The notes below the pieces were generated by a model, which had not been told where the DNA came from, did no database searches, and was given only the letters and a program-made list of their open reading frames with translations. A stretch of DNA of 64,000 nucleotides, from NCBI RefSeq assembly GCF_014640195.1, contig NZ_BMGM01000012.1:53176-117175 (forward strand), read 5' to 3'. This document shows positions 9,590-17,980 of the stretch, one piece after another; the stretch's first letter is position 1; the number at the start of each line of letters is the position of its first letter. Source of the stretch: Psychroflexus planctonicus (GTDB lineage Bacteria; Bacteroidota; Bacteroidia; Flavobacteriales; Flavobacteriaceae). The translations under genes were made by a program, and so were the position numbers.

Positions 9590-10231
9590 TTACTTTACTC
9601 GCGTAAGTGTTAAGCCATCTCTTATGGGCAACAAAACAGATTCAACAGCTTCATGTTGATTGATGTATTTGTTGTAATCTATTAAAGCAAGAGTATCTTT
9701 ATCTTTAGGGTTTATATCTTCAACAACTTTACCGCTCCATAAAACATTGTCTGATAAGATTAAAGCACCAGGATTACATAAGGGTAAAGCCAAGTCAAAG
9801 TAGTTTTTATAATTCATTTTATCGGCATCAATAAAAACCAAGTCAAATTGAATATTTAAACTTGGAATAATATCTAATGCATTTCCAATATGTTGAAAAA
9901 TCTGACTTGCTTTACCTGATTTTTCAAAATACTTAGTTTGCATCTCTTCTAATTCTTCATTTTTATCAATCGTATGCAATTGGCCTTCGGTTTGTAACCC
10001 TTCAGCTAAGCACAATGCAGAATATCCTGTGTAAGTTCCTATTTCTAAAATGTGGGTTGGAGATTTTAGTTTCGAAATTAAACTCAATAACCTTCCTTGA
10101 AAATGGCCGCTTAACATTCGTGGCTGCAAGACCTTTTGCCAAGTTTCTCTTTGCAATTCTTGTAAGATTTTTGGTTCTGGCATGCTGTGTTCTTCAGCGT
10201 AAGCTTCAATGTTTTCAGGTAAGAAATTCAT
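9590..10231 (-). CDS. O-methyltransferase, SAM-dependent (family 3, COMT-like)
   Basis: The 213-residue product matches the cation-dependent small-molecule O-methyltransferase family in length. SAM-binding motif I is seen as ILEIGTYTGYSALCLAEGL, followed by TIDKNEEL and the metal-binding segment FDLVFIDADKMNY, then LILSDNVLWSGKV. It is the last gene of a three-gene minus-strand operon and overlaps the decarboxylase gene by one base. That context suggests an aromatic ortho-dihydroxy or hydroxyl substrate linked to tryptophan/kynurenine metabolism, which is an inference. Confidence 0.88.
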   Translation of the reverse strand: MNFLPENIEAYAEEHSMPEPKILQELQRETWQKVLQPRMLSGHFQGRLLSLISKLKSPTHILEIGTYTGYSALCLAEGLQTEGQLHTIDKNEELEEMQTKYFEKSGKASQIFQHIGNALDIIPSLNIQFDLVFIDADKMNYKNYFDLALPLCNPGALILSDNVLWSGKVVEDINPKDKDTLALIDYNKYINQHEAVESVLLPIRDGLTLTRVK

Positions 10232-11313
10232 TAGCTTAAAATTCTTTTTACCAATTCTTCTTTACCTTTTTCATCGTCTCCATACAACCATTGCAATACA
10301 TTGTTAGACCAAATTTGGTCACGTTCAATTTCAGAAATTACATTTTGGTCTACAGCTAAATCCAATATTTTTCCTGGATACGAAGACTGTTTTTCGCTTT
10401 CCATTTCACCTAATGGATATGGATCGTCAAGTCCAGTAATAATTTGTTTGGGTTGTTGATTATCTACTAATAATTTAAAGGATTTAGTATCATGAACTAA
10501 GGTATCAAAGAAAATATTTCGATGACCAACTGATTTTCTTGGATGCACTTTACCTTCAAATAAATCGGGTCTACCATCAAAACCTTGAATTCTTCTTCCT
10601 AAGTTAATTTGTGCCAATTGTCCACCATGTGCAAAACACACCCGCATGTTTGGGAATTTGTCTGGATATCCGTTTAACGTGTGAAAGTGATAGGCATCTG
10701 CACATTGGGCTAACATCCAAATCAGGTGAAATCGCCAAGATGTATTTTCTAATTTTATAAACTTTTCTCCATCATAAGGATGCACTTCAACTGCTAAATT
10801 GTACTTGCTTGCCATTTCGAAAATCGGTTCGTTTTCTTCATCAAAAATACATCGCCAAGTACCAATACTATCCATATAATGCGTTGGTAAACAAAGCAAA
10901 CGCAAGCCTAAATCTTCAACACAACGTTCAATTTCCCATAAAGCACCACGTACAAAACCAGGATGTACTACAAATCCGCAAGAGAATTTTGTAGGATGGT
11001 CTTGTTGTACCCGCGCATTGAAATCGTTTTGAAAGCGCAAAGCTTTTTTCATTTCTTCTACCCGAAGTCCGTTACCATATAATTGCGATAAATTTAAAAT
11101 AACCGCATGGTCTATATTGAAACGCTCCATCCATTCTAATTTTTCATTTAAGAAAAAACTAGAATCGGTAACAGGGCGTTTCCAGCCTTTCTGAAGCATG
11201 AATTTTTTATCTTCATCTACCCAAAAAATTTCCTTTTCACGCATAAAATCAGGAATTTCTTCAGGATAGGGAAGCAAGTGTGAGTGTCCGTTTATTCTTA
11301 ATTTTTTTTGCAT
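10231..11313 (-). CDS. Amidohydrolase-family decarboxylase, ACMSD-like
   Basis: The 360-residue product belongs to amidohydrolase family 2. Its N-terminal metal motif is NGHSHLLP (His10, His12), and further ligand-type residues appear in VEVHPYDGEK, VCFAHGGQ and GLDDPYPLG. This is the pattern of 2-amino-3-carboxymuconate 6-semialdehyde decarboxylase, which diverts kynurenine breakdown away from quinolinate. The neighbouring dehydrogenase would use the ACMSD product, which strengthens the call. Gene order is dehydrogenase, decarboxylase, methyltransferase. A different hydroxyaromatic decarboxylase of the same family is the main alternative. Confidence 0.82.
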   Translation of the reverse strand: MQKKLRINGHSHLLPYPEEIPDFMREKEIFWVDEDKKFMLQKGWKRPVTDSSFFLNEKLEWMERFNIDHAVILNLSQLYGNGLRVEEMKKALRFQNDFNARVQQDHPTKFSCGFVVHPGFVRGALWEIERCVEDLGLRLLCLPTHYMDSIGTWRCIFDEENEPIFEMASKYNLAVEVHPYDGEKFIKLENTSWRFHLIWMLAQCADAYHFHTLNGYPDKFPNMRVCFAHGGQLAQINLGRRIQGFDGRPDLFEGKVHPRKSVGHRNIFFDTLVHDTKSFKLLVDNQQPKQIITGLDDPYPLGEMESEKQSSYPGKILDLAVDQNVISEIERDQIWSNNVLQWLYGDDEKGKEELVKRILS

Positions 11314-11322
11314 AAATGTGTT

Positions 11323-12777
11323 TTATGGATGTTGGTTATAAGCAATACAAATGTTTTTGGGTTCAGTGAAAAACCGAAGGGCTTCTAAACCGCCTTCTCT
11401 ACCCACGCCACTTTGCTTTGTGCCGCCAAATGGCGTTCGTAAATCTCTATTTAGCCATGTATTTACCCAAACTATTCCTGTTTCTAATTCTTGGCTTAGG
11501 CGCATGGCACGATCTATATTTTGGGTCCAAAGCGTTGCCGATAATCCGTAAGGACTTTCGTTGGCTAAATGCAATGCTTCCGTTTCGTCTTTAAACGGCA
11601 TTATTGTAACTACAGGTCCAAAAATCTCTTCTTGGTTTAAAGCACAAGTATTAGATTGTACTTCGATAACAGTAGGTTCAAAGTAAAAACCATCTTCATA
11701 ATCTTTTACTTTAACTCGATTTCCACCATGTAAAAGTTTTGCGTTTTGATGCTTTATTTGTTGAACGTAGCTTTCTACTTTTTCTAAATGTGCTTTAGAA
11801 ACCAAAGCGCCCAAATTAGTTGATTTTTCTGCGGGATGACCCACTTTTAATTTTTTAACTTCATTGATAAAGTCTTTTTTAAATTGCTCGTAGATGCTTT
11901 TTTCAACAAAAATTCTTGATCCGCACAAACAGATTTGTCCTTGGTTAGCGAAAGAGGATTTTACAGTAGTGGCTAGCATTTTAGAATAATCGCAATCTGC
12001 AAAAATTAAATTTGGGTTTTTTCCGCCTAACTCTAAAGACAGTTTTTTAAACTGCGGAGCTGCTTCTGTTGCTATGTGTTTTCCAGTTGCAGTGCCACCT
12101 GTAAATGAAATAGCTTTAATTTTTGGATGTTTTACTAAGGCATTTCCAACCGCTGGCCCTAAACCGTGTACAATGTTTAAAACGCCTTTGGGAAGTCCAG
12201 CTTCAATACATATTTTACTTAACATAAAAGCAGTAACAGGAGTAACTTCACTAGGTTTGGCTACTACGCAATTTCCTGCTGCCAAAGCGGGAGCAATTTT
12301 CCAAGTGAATAAATACAAAGGTAAATTCCAAGGTGAAATGCATCCTACAATTCCAATAGGTTTTCTAAGCGTGAAATTAATGCTTTGTAATCCAGAGCTT
12401 TCATGTGCTTCAGATGAAAATTGTGTGATGGCTTTTGCAAAAAAACTAAAATTTTGTGCTGCTCTAGGAATATCTACTTTAGCCGCTAAACTAATAGGCT
12501 TACCATTGTCTTTAGATTCGGCTCTTGCCAAATCTTCTGCATTGTTTTCTATTAAGTCTGCAATATTTTGTAAAATTTTACTTCGAAATGCTAGCGTTGA
12601 ATTTTTCCAATTTGGCAAAGCTTTTTCAGCAGCTTGTACGGCAAGTTCAATATCATCTTTATTGCTACTCGGCATTTTTCCATAAACTTTGGCAGAAGAA
12701 GGATCTATTACATCGAGTTGCAGCTTGCTAGTAGATTCAACAAAATCTCCATTTATATAATTTGAAATTTCTAACAT
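11323..12777 (-). CDS. Aldehyde dehydrogenase, 2-aminomuconic semialdehyde dehydrogenase-like
   Basis: This NAD(P)-dependent aldehyde dehydrogenase has 484 residues from the ATG at 12777. The NAD-binding and catalytic signatures are SFTGGTATGK, LELGGKNPN (catalytic Glu) and NQGQICLCGSRI (catalytic Cys). The segment SPWNLPLYLFTWKIAPALA closely recalls ALDH8A1/2-aminomuconate semialdehyde dehydrogenases. Its gene sits nine bases upstream of the ACMSD-like gene, so the pair would carry out consecutive reactions in tryptophan catabolism through 2-aminomuconate. Other kynurenine-pathway genes are not in the window. Confidence 0.88.
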   Translation of the reverse strand: MLEISNYINGDFVESTSKLQLDVIDPSSAKVYGKMPSSNKDDIELAVQAAEKALPNWKNSTLAFRSKILQNIADLIENNAEDLARAESKDNGKPISLAAKVDIPRAAQNFSFFAKAITQFSSEAHESSGLQSINFTLRKPIGIVGCISPWNLPLYLFTWKIAPALAAGNCVVAKPSEVTPVTAFMLSKICIEAGLPKGVLNIVHGLGPAVGNALVKHPKIKAISFTGGTATGKHIATEAAPQFKKLSLELGGKNPNLIFADCDYSKMLATTVKSSFANQGQICLCGSRIFVEKSIYEQFKKDFINEVKKLKVGHPAEKSTNLGALVSKAHLEKVESYVQQIKHQNAKLLHGGNRVKVKDYEDGFYFEPTVIEVQSNTCALNQEEIFGPVVTIMPFKDETEALHLANESPYGLSATLWTQNIDRAMRLSQELETGIVWVNTWLNRDLRTPFGGTKQSGVGREGGLEALRFFTEPKNICIAYNQHP

Positions 12778-12983
12778 TAACAATTCTTAAAAAGTAGGAT
12801 GCAAAATACTTATTTTTTTATGAAAATGATAATTTTCAGATTTAAGATTCCAATTCATTGCGTATTTATATTCTCAAGCAAAGATTTATGATTTTAAGCA
12901 ATAATAAAGCCATTTTAGAGTTATCAATTTCGTTAAAGTTTAGTTTATTTGTAAACATTAAAATGCCCTGTAAAAAACAGACT

Positions 12984-14708
12984 ATGCCAAATTTAAAATC
13001 TATTTTGTGGATTAGTTTTTCTGTTTTTTTTCTTGTGAATACTTATGCACAAAGAGAAAAAGACACCATAACACCAGAAAAATTAATTATTACTAAACAG
13101 TACAATCCTAGTGTAAACGATGCTTTTAAAATTAAAAAGCAGCCTAAATTCAATGATAGTATTCTACCCAAGCCGCAGGTTTTAAATTACTCTATTTTAG
13201 AAGTTCCCGTGGCTTCAACTTTTACGCCAGCGAAGGGAAGAGCTGGTGGTTTGCGTTTAACATCAGATAATCTAGATAATTTTAATAATTATGCTAGAGT
13301 AGGTGCAGGTAACTTTACCAGTATTTTAGCTGAATTTTTTAGCGAATTAGCCTTAAACGATCATCAACGATTAAACATTGGCTTATCTCACTTTTCATCG
13401 CAAGGCGGTATTGATGAAGTAGAGCTGGATGATGATTTCATGACCAATGCGCTTCAACTTAAGTTTAGTTCTGAAGAACAAGATTTTGTTTGGGATTTAC
13501 ACGGCGGTTTAGCCTATAATGCTTATAATTATTATGGAGTTCCAGAAAACATTTTGCCAATTATAGATGGAGAATTAAACGATATTTCTCAAAATTATTT
13601 AAGCTTTAATTTAGGTGGAAGTTTAGCTTTTTATGATGCATTTTTTAAAAATGTTGAAGTAGATTTTTCTAATTTTTCAGATAATTTCAGTAGCCAAGAA
13701 AACAGGTTTGTATTGAAACCACAAGTAGACTTTTTTATAGGCGACCAACGTATTGAAAACAGCTTTAAGTTTGATTATTTAGGAGGTGAATTTAAAAATG
13801 AAAGCCTTGGAGACTACAATTACGCTTTTGCAATAACGGCTTACAACCCAAATATTCAAATAAATGAAGAACGCTTTAGTCTTAAGCTTGGTGCGGACTT
13901 TACGTATTTATCAGATTTAGAAAATAGCGAAGGCAGCTTTTATGTATACCCAAAAGTGGAAGGTAGTTATCAAATAACGCGAGATAATTTAATAGCTTTT
14001 GGTGGAGTAGATGGAGGTTTAGATCAGAATTCTTATCAAGATTTTTCAAACTCTAATCCGTTTATTTCTCCAACCTTTGGTGTTGCACCTACCAATAGAC
14101 AATATGATGCTTTTTTAGGTCTTAAAGGAGGAAGTTATGCCTTGAGTTACAATGCAAAAGTGAGTTATACATCTTCAGAAAATAATCCTTTTTTTACATT
14201 AAACAATACAGCAAGCACAAGTGGAGAAGCTTTTAATTATAGAAATTCTTTTGGTCTTGTGTACGACGATTTAAATACTTTAGCGCTTGATGTTGAAATA
14301 GATTACAGCTTAAATAATAAATTAACTGTTGGTTTTTTAGCCAATTACTCTTCATATGATGTAGATCAACTAGAAGCTGCATATAACTTGCCTGAAACAA
14401 GTGCGTCTGTATTTGCAAACTACAAAATGAATGAAAAATGGAAGTTTGGAGCTTCGGTATTTTTTGTTGGAGAACGTGAAGATTTAGCCTTACAAGAATC
14501 TTTAACATCACCATTTGATGAACTTGAGATAGTTACCTTGTCTAGTTTTGTAGATGCAAATCTTTCTGTACAATATAAAATTAATAATCAATTACACGCT
14601 TTTGTTGAAGCTAAAAATATTTTTGGAGGAAATTATGAGCGTTGGTTGAATTATCCGGTTCAAGATTTTCAAATTCTAGGTGGAGTAAGTTTTCAGTTTG
14701 ATTGGTAA
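12984..14708 (+). CDS. Outer-membrane beta-barrel protein of the flavobacterial TonB-receptor-like group
   Basis: The start at 12984 yields a signal peptide (MPNLKSILWISFSVFFLVNT, cut near YAQ) and 574 residues; an upstream in-frame extension is not signal-like. The mature part opens with ITPEKLIITKQYNPSVNDAFKIK, often found in flavobacterial barrels annotated as TonB-dependent receptors, but no plug domain is seen. The rest is alternating hydrophobic/aromatic beta strands with acidic loops, ending GGVSFQFDW with a terminal aromatic, as expected for BAM-inserted barrels. The ligand is unknown. It stands divergent to the kynurenine-type operon. Confidence 0.78.
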   Translation: MPNLKSILWISFSVFFLVNTYAQREKDTITPEKLIITKQYNPSVNDAFKIKKQPKFNDSILPKPQVLNYSILEVPVASTFTPAKGRAGGLRLTSDNLDNFNNYARVGAGNFTSILAEFFSELALNDHQRLNIGLSHFSSQGGIDEVELDDDFMTNALQLKFSSEEQDFVWDLHGGLAYNAYNYYGVPENILPIIDGELNDISQNYLSFNLGGSLAFYDAFFKNVEVDFSNFSDNFSSQENRFVLKPQVDFFIGDQRIENSFKFDYLGGEFKNESLGDYNYAFAITAYNPNIQINEERFSLKLGADFTYLSDLENSEGSFYVYPKVEGSYQITRDNLIAFGGVDGGLDQNSYQDFSNSNPFISPTFGVAPTNRQYDAFLGLKGGSYALSYNAKVSYTSSENNPFFTLNNTASTSGEAFNYRNSFGLVYDDLNTLALDVEIDYSLNNKLTVGFLANYSSYDVDQLEAAYNLPETSASVFANYKMNEKWKFGASVFFVGEREDLALQESLTSPFDELEIVTLSSFVDANLSVQYKINNQLHAFVEAKNIFGGNYERWLNYPVQDFQILGGVSFQFDW

Positions 14709-14728
14709 AACTTAACAATTTAGAAACA

Positions 14729-14755
14729 TTGAAAGAAGGAATTGATTTAATTTTG
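14729..14755 (+). promoter_or_regulatory. Possible promoter of the PiT-like gene
   Basis: TTG at 14729-14731 and TAATTTTG at 14748-14755 are separated by 16 bp, one short of the usual Bacteroidetes spacing. The start codon follows 23 bp later. Confidence 0.45.
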
Positions 14756-14778
14756 CACACTTAATTGAAAAATTCCTA

Positions 14779-15960
14779 ATGGGAAAAAAAGGTAAAAAAT
14801 CTAAAAAGCCACTCAAGTTTCAACGTTTTGATCGAGACAGACCTTATTTAAACGTACTTGACTTTTTAGCTGAAGAAAAAACTTTCCTAACCATTGTTTT
14901 GGTTGGTTTAATTCTGGCTGCAGCAGTTACATTTAGTGCAAATGCTGCCATGTGGCTTGGTTTCTTTTTTGCAGCTTATGCAGCAGTTGCCAACGACAGT
15001 ATCCAATCTCTAGGAACTTTTATTGAGAGTAATAGAGCTCGACAATGGTGGATTTTATGGTTATATATTGGTGGGATTTTTATTGCCACGGTTACTATAA
15101 GTTTCATTTTAAATGATGGAGATGTTACTTATCAGCGATTATCAAGTTTAAACCCAGATGGCACAAAAGCTTTTCCACATCCGGTAGACGATTTAGGAAA
15201 GAATTTTAGCTTTTTTCAAGTAGTTGCACCCTTAGTATTATTAATCCTTACCCGATTAAAAATGCCCGTTTCAACTACCTTTTTGTTGTTGTCTGTTTTT
15301 AGTGCAACTTCAGCAGGTATTACTTCTGTTGTAACTAAAAGTCTTTCAGGATATGCAATGGCGTTTATTATTTCTTTTGCCATTTGGTACATTTCTTATA
15401 ACACTATTCGTAAGTATTTTAAAAGTAGAAAACACCACAAGTCTTGGTCGGTTGTACAATGGATTATTAGTGGAGCTTTATGGGCGGTTTGGGTGATGCA
15501 AGATGGTGCTAACATTGCTGTTTACTTACCAAGGCAATTAAGTGTAACTCAATTTTTGATATTTACATTAACCATTTTTGCAGGATTAGGACTCTTGTTT
15601 TACTTACGTGGAGATAAAATTCAAGAAGTAGTTAGTAAAAAATCACGAATATCTGACATTCGAGCAGCAACTTTGGTCGACTTTTCCTACGTCATTTTGC
15701 TGATTTATAAACTGTTTATAAGTACGGTTCCATTGAGCACTACTTGGGTGTTTTTAGGAATAATTGGAGGTCGTGAAATTGCTATTAGCTTGTCTAGAAA
15801 TAAAAAAGGCAAAAAACATAAAAGGAAAGCGCGCAATCTTATCTTTTCAGATTTTGGAAACGCAATGGCAGGCTTAGTTATTTCTATAGCTTTAGCGGCG
15901 GCTGCCAATAAAGGAATTAGACAGGATATTTTTGATGCTTTTAGCAGTTTGTTTAGCTAA
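14779..15960 (+). CDS. PiT-like inorganic phosphate transporter family membrane protein
   Basis: The 393-residue protein has a basic cytoplasmic N-terminus (GKKGKKSKK) and about ten hydrophobic segments. AAYAAVANDSIQSLGTFIES resembles the GANDxxNxxGT repeat of PiT transporters, and VSTTFLLLSVFSATSAG recalls the second conserved block. A related signature near the C-terminus (SDFGNAMAGLVISI) is degenerate. Members of this family move phosphate with a cation, but sequence divergence leaves the substrate open. A possible promoter lies directly upstream, so it is probably monocistronic. Confidence 0.7.
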   Translation: MGKKGKKSKKPLKFQRFDRDRPYLNVLDFLAEEKTFLTIVLVGLILAAAVTFSANAAMWLGFFFAAYAAVANDSIQSLGTFIESNRARQWWILWLYIGGIFIATVTISFILNDGDVTYQRLSSLNPDGTKAFPHPVDDLGKNFSFFQVVAPLVLLILTRLKMPVSTTFLLLSVFSATSAGITSVVTKSLSGYAMAFIISFAIWYISYNTIRKYFKSRKHHKSWSVVQWIISGALWAVWVMQDGANIAVYLPRQLSVTQFLIFTLTIFAGLGLLFYLRGDKIQEVVSKKSRISDIRAATLVDFSYVILLIYKLFISTVPLSTTWVFLGIIGGREIAISLSRNKKGKKHKRKARNLIFSDFGNAMAGLVISIALAAAANKGIRQDIFDAFSSLFS

Positions 15961-16131
15961 TTTGTAATCTTGAAGTAGCTTCTTGCTTTATTATGCGTCC
16001 AAAATAGGAATATTCTATACAATCTAAAAGATTTTTCCTTTAAGATGTATATAAATTGAATTCACCTTAATTTATCAATGTTATTTTTTCTGAATTAAAA
16101 ATTAAGCTTATCTTCATTCAAAACGAAAAAT

Positions 16132-16521
16132 ATGCGATTTCACACTAGAAAATGGATTAAACCAGAAGATTTAAACCCCAATCAAACATTATTTGGAGGC
16201 AAACTATTGGCTTGGATTGATGAAGAAGCTGCTTTGTACGTTACTATTCAGTTAGAAAACAAGCGTGTAGTTACTAAGTACATGAATGAAATTAATTTTA
16301 TTAGCTCTGCTGAGCAAGGAGATATTATTGAAATAGGCATAGATGTGGTTAAGTTCGGGAAATCTTCAATTACTTTAGCTTGTGAAGTACGAAATAAAAT
16401 GACCCGTAAAACCATTATTAAAATCGATGAAATTGTAATGGTTAATCTAGACGAAGACGGCAAACCAAAACCACACGGCAAAACACAAATTGAATTTGTA
16501 AAAGATCGTTTAAATCACTAA
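16132..16521 (+). CDS. Acyl-CoA thioesterase, hotdog fold (YciA/BACH-like)
   Basis: The 129-residue product carries NPNQTLFGGKLLAWIDEEAALYV, the conserved N-terminal helix and catalytic Asp region of YciA-type hexameric thioesterases, and YMNEINFISSAEQGDIIEI typical of the central beta strands. These cytoplasmic enzymes hydrolyse acyl-CoA to free acid and CoA. Chain-length preference cannot be read from sequence. It converges with the DUF3817 gene two bases away. Confidence 0.88.
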   Translation: MRFHTRKWIKPEDLNPNQTLFGGKLLAWIDEEAALYVTIQLENKRVVTKYMNEINFISSAEQGDIIEIGIDVVKFGKSSITLACEVRNKMTRKTIIKIDEIVMVNLDEDGKPKPHGKTQIEFVKDRLNH

Positions 16522-16523
16522 AA

Positions 16524-16817
16524 CTAGCTTTTTGGCAAGTATTTTTTATCTGCGTAAAAGGGTCCAAAAGGCAAAATAGAACAGAGAATAAATATAGCTA
16601 AGATTTTAAATTTCCAATTTAAAGTTTCATACAGATAGTAAGCTCCAAAAATATACATCACAAACAAAATTCCGTGAGCCATTCCTACTATTCTAACATA
16701 TTCAGGTAAGTCATAAACGTATTTTAGTGGCATAGCAATGAACAAAAGCAACAAAAAAGAAATGGCTTCAAGGTAGCTTACAACTTTAAAAATGCCTATT
16801 ATTTTAGAATTTTTCAT
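16524..16817 (-). CDS. DUF3817 family small membrane protein
   Basis: From the ATG at 16817 the product has 97 residues and three hydrophobic helices. The blocks FKVVSYLEAISFLLLLFIAMPLK, VGMAHGILFVMY and ILPFGPFYADKKYL are characteristic of DUF3817 (YdzA-like) integral membrane proteins of unknown role. TACCTTTG on the minus strand at 16827-16834 fits a TAnnTTTG element and would give a very short leader. It is convergent with the thioesterase and appears to be a single gene. Confidence 0.82.
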   Translation of the reverse strand: MKNSKIIGIFKVVSYLEAISFLLLLFIAMPLKYVYDLPEYVRIVGMAHGILFVMYIFGAYYLYETLNWKFKILAIFILCSILPFGPFYADKKYLPKS

Positions 16818-16940
16818 TTTTATTTGCAAAGGTAATTAAGTAGTATTTTTCATGCTTCATTTCAACTAAAATTTATTCATAATTTGTAATATTGTAAGCC
16901 GCTGTTTTGCGGAGAAAAATAACTAACAAAACTATTCAAT

Positions 16941-17963
16941 ATGAAAATTTTAGTAACAGGTGGATTGGGATTTATAGGTTCTCATACTGTTGTTGCACTT
17001 CAGCAAAAAGGCCATGAAGTATACATAATTGATAACCTTTCCAATTCAAGTTTACAAGTTTTAGAAGGAATAACTAAAATAACCAAAGTTACACCCCATT
17101 TCACTAAACTTGATTTGAGAAATAAAGAAAGTGTAAAGAATTACTTTGTAGCTAATCAAGATGTAGATGGAATTATTCATTTTGCTGCATCTAAAGCAGT
17201 TGGAGAAAGCGTTGAGAATCCGCTATTGTATTATGAAAACAATTTAAATACACTGACTTATATTCTGCAAGAACTTCAAAAATTACCTAAAGCTAATTTT
17301 ATATTCAGTTCATCTTGTACGGTTTATGGTCAAGCAGATGAGTTGCCCATAACTGAAAATGCTCCTGTTAAACCCGCAGAATCACCTTATGGAAACACAA
17401 AACAAATAGGAGAAGAAATTATAAAGGATGCAACTCGTGTAAATGAAAAATTACAAGCCATTGCTTTACGGTATTTCAATCCAATAGGAGCGCATCCTAG
17501 CGCCGAAATTGGCGAATTGCCCATTGGAGTTCCACAAAATTTAATACCATTCATTACTCAAACTGCAGTAGGTTTACGCAAAGAATTGTCGGTTTTCGGA
17601 AACGATTATCCAACAAAAGATGGTACTTGTGTTCGCGATTATATACATGTAATGGATTTGGCTGAAGCACATGTAGTTGCTGTTGAACGCTTGTTGAATA
17701 ACAACAATAAATCAGACTATGAAGTTTTCAATTTAGGTACAGGGAAAGGATATTCTGTTTTAGAAGTTATTCAAACTTTTGAAAAAGTAACAAAGCAGAA
17801 ACTTCCTTACCGTATAGCAGAAAGACGTCCAGGCGATGTAGTTGCTGCTTATGCAGATACCACTTTAGCCAACAAAGATTTAGGTTGGACTGCCCAATTA
17901 ACCTTGGCAGATGCCTTAGAAAGCGCTTGGAAATGGCAACTAAAATTAAAGAATAATAATTAA
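16941..17963 (+). CDS. galE: UDP-glucose 4-epimerase
   Basis: The 340-residue product is an extended short-chain dehydrogenase. The NAD loop is TGGLGFIGSHT, the catalytic Ser lies in SSSCTVYG, and the catalytic Tyr-x-x-x-Lys is seen as PYGNTK. RYFNPIGAHPSAEIGE and GTCVRDYIHVMDLAEAH are GalE-specific blocks. It interconverts UDP-glucose and UDP-galactose for surface polysaccharides or galactose use. The ettA gene follows after 17 bp. No galactose catabolic genes are adjacent, which favours a biosynthetic role. Confidence 0.95.
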   Translation: MKILVTGGLGFIGSHTVVALQQKGHEVYIIDNLSNSSLQVLEGITKITKVTPHFTKLDLRNKESVKNYFVANQDVDGIIHFAASKAVGESVENPLLYYENNLNTLTYILQELQKLPKANFIFSSSCTVYGQADELPITENAPVKPAESPYGNTKQIGEEIIKDATRVNEKLQAIALRYFNPIGAHPSAEIGELPIGVPQNLIPFITQTAVGLRKELSVFGNDYPTKDGTCVRDYIHVMDLAEAHVVAVERLLNNNNKSDYEVFNLGTGKGYSVLEVIQTFEKVTKQKLPYRIAERRPGDVVAAYADTTLANKDLGWTAQLTLADALESAWKWQLKLKNNN

Positions 17964-17980
17964 TAAAAACAGAGCTAATT

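Noticed and set aside
12074..12685. 203-codon open frame opposite the aldehyde dehydrogenase gene
   Set aside because: It is fully antisense to a recognised enzyme and has no domain or signal.
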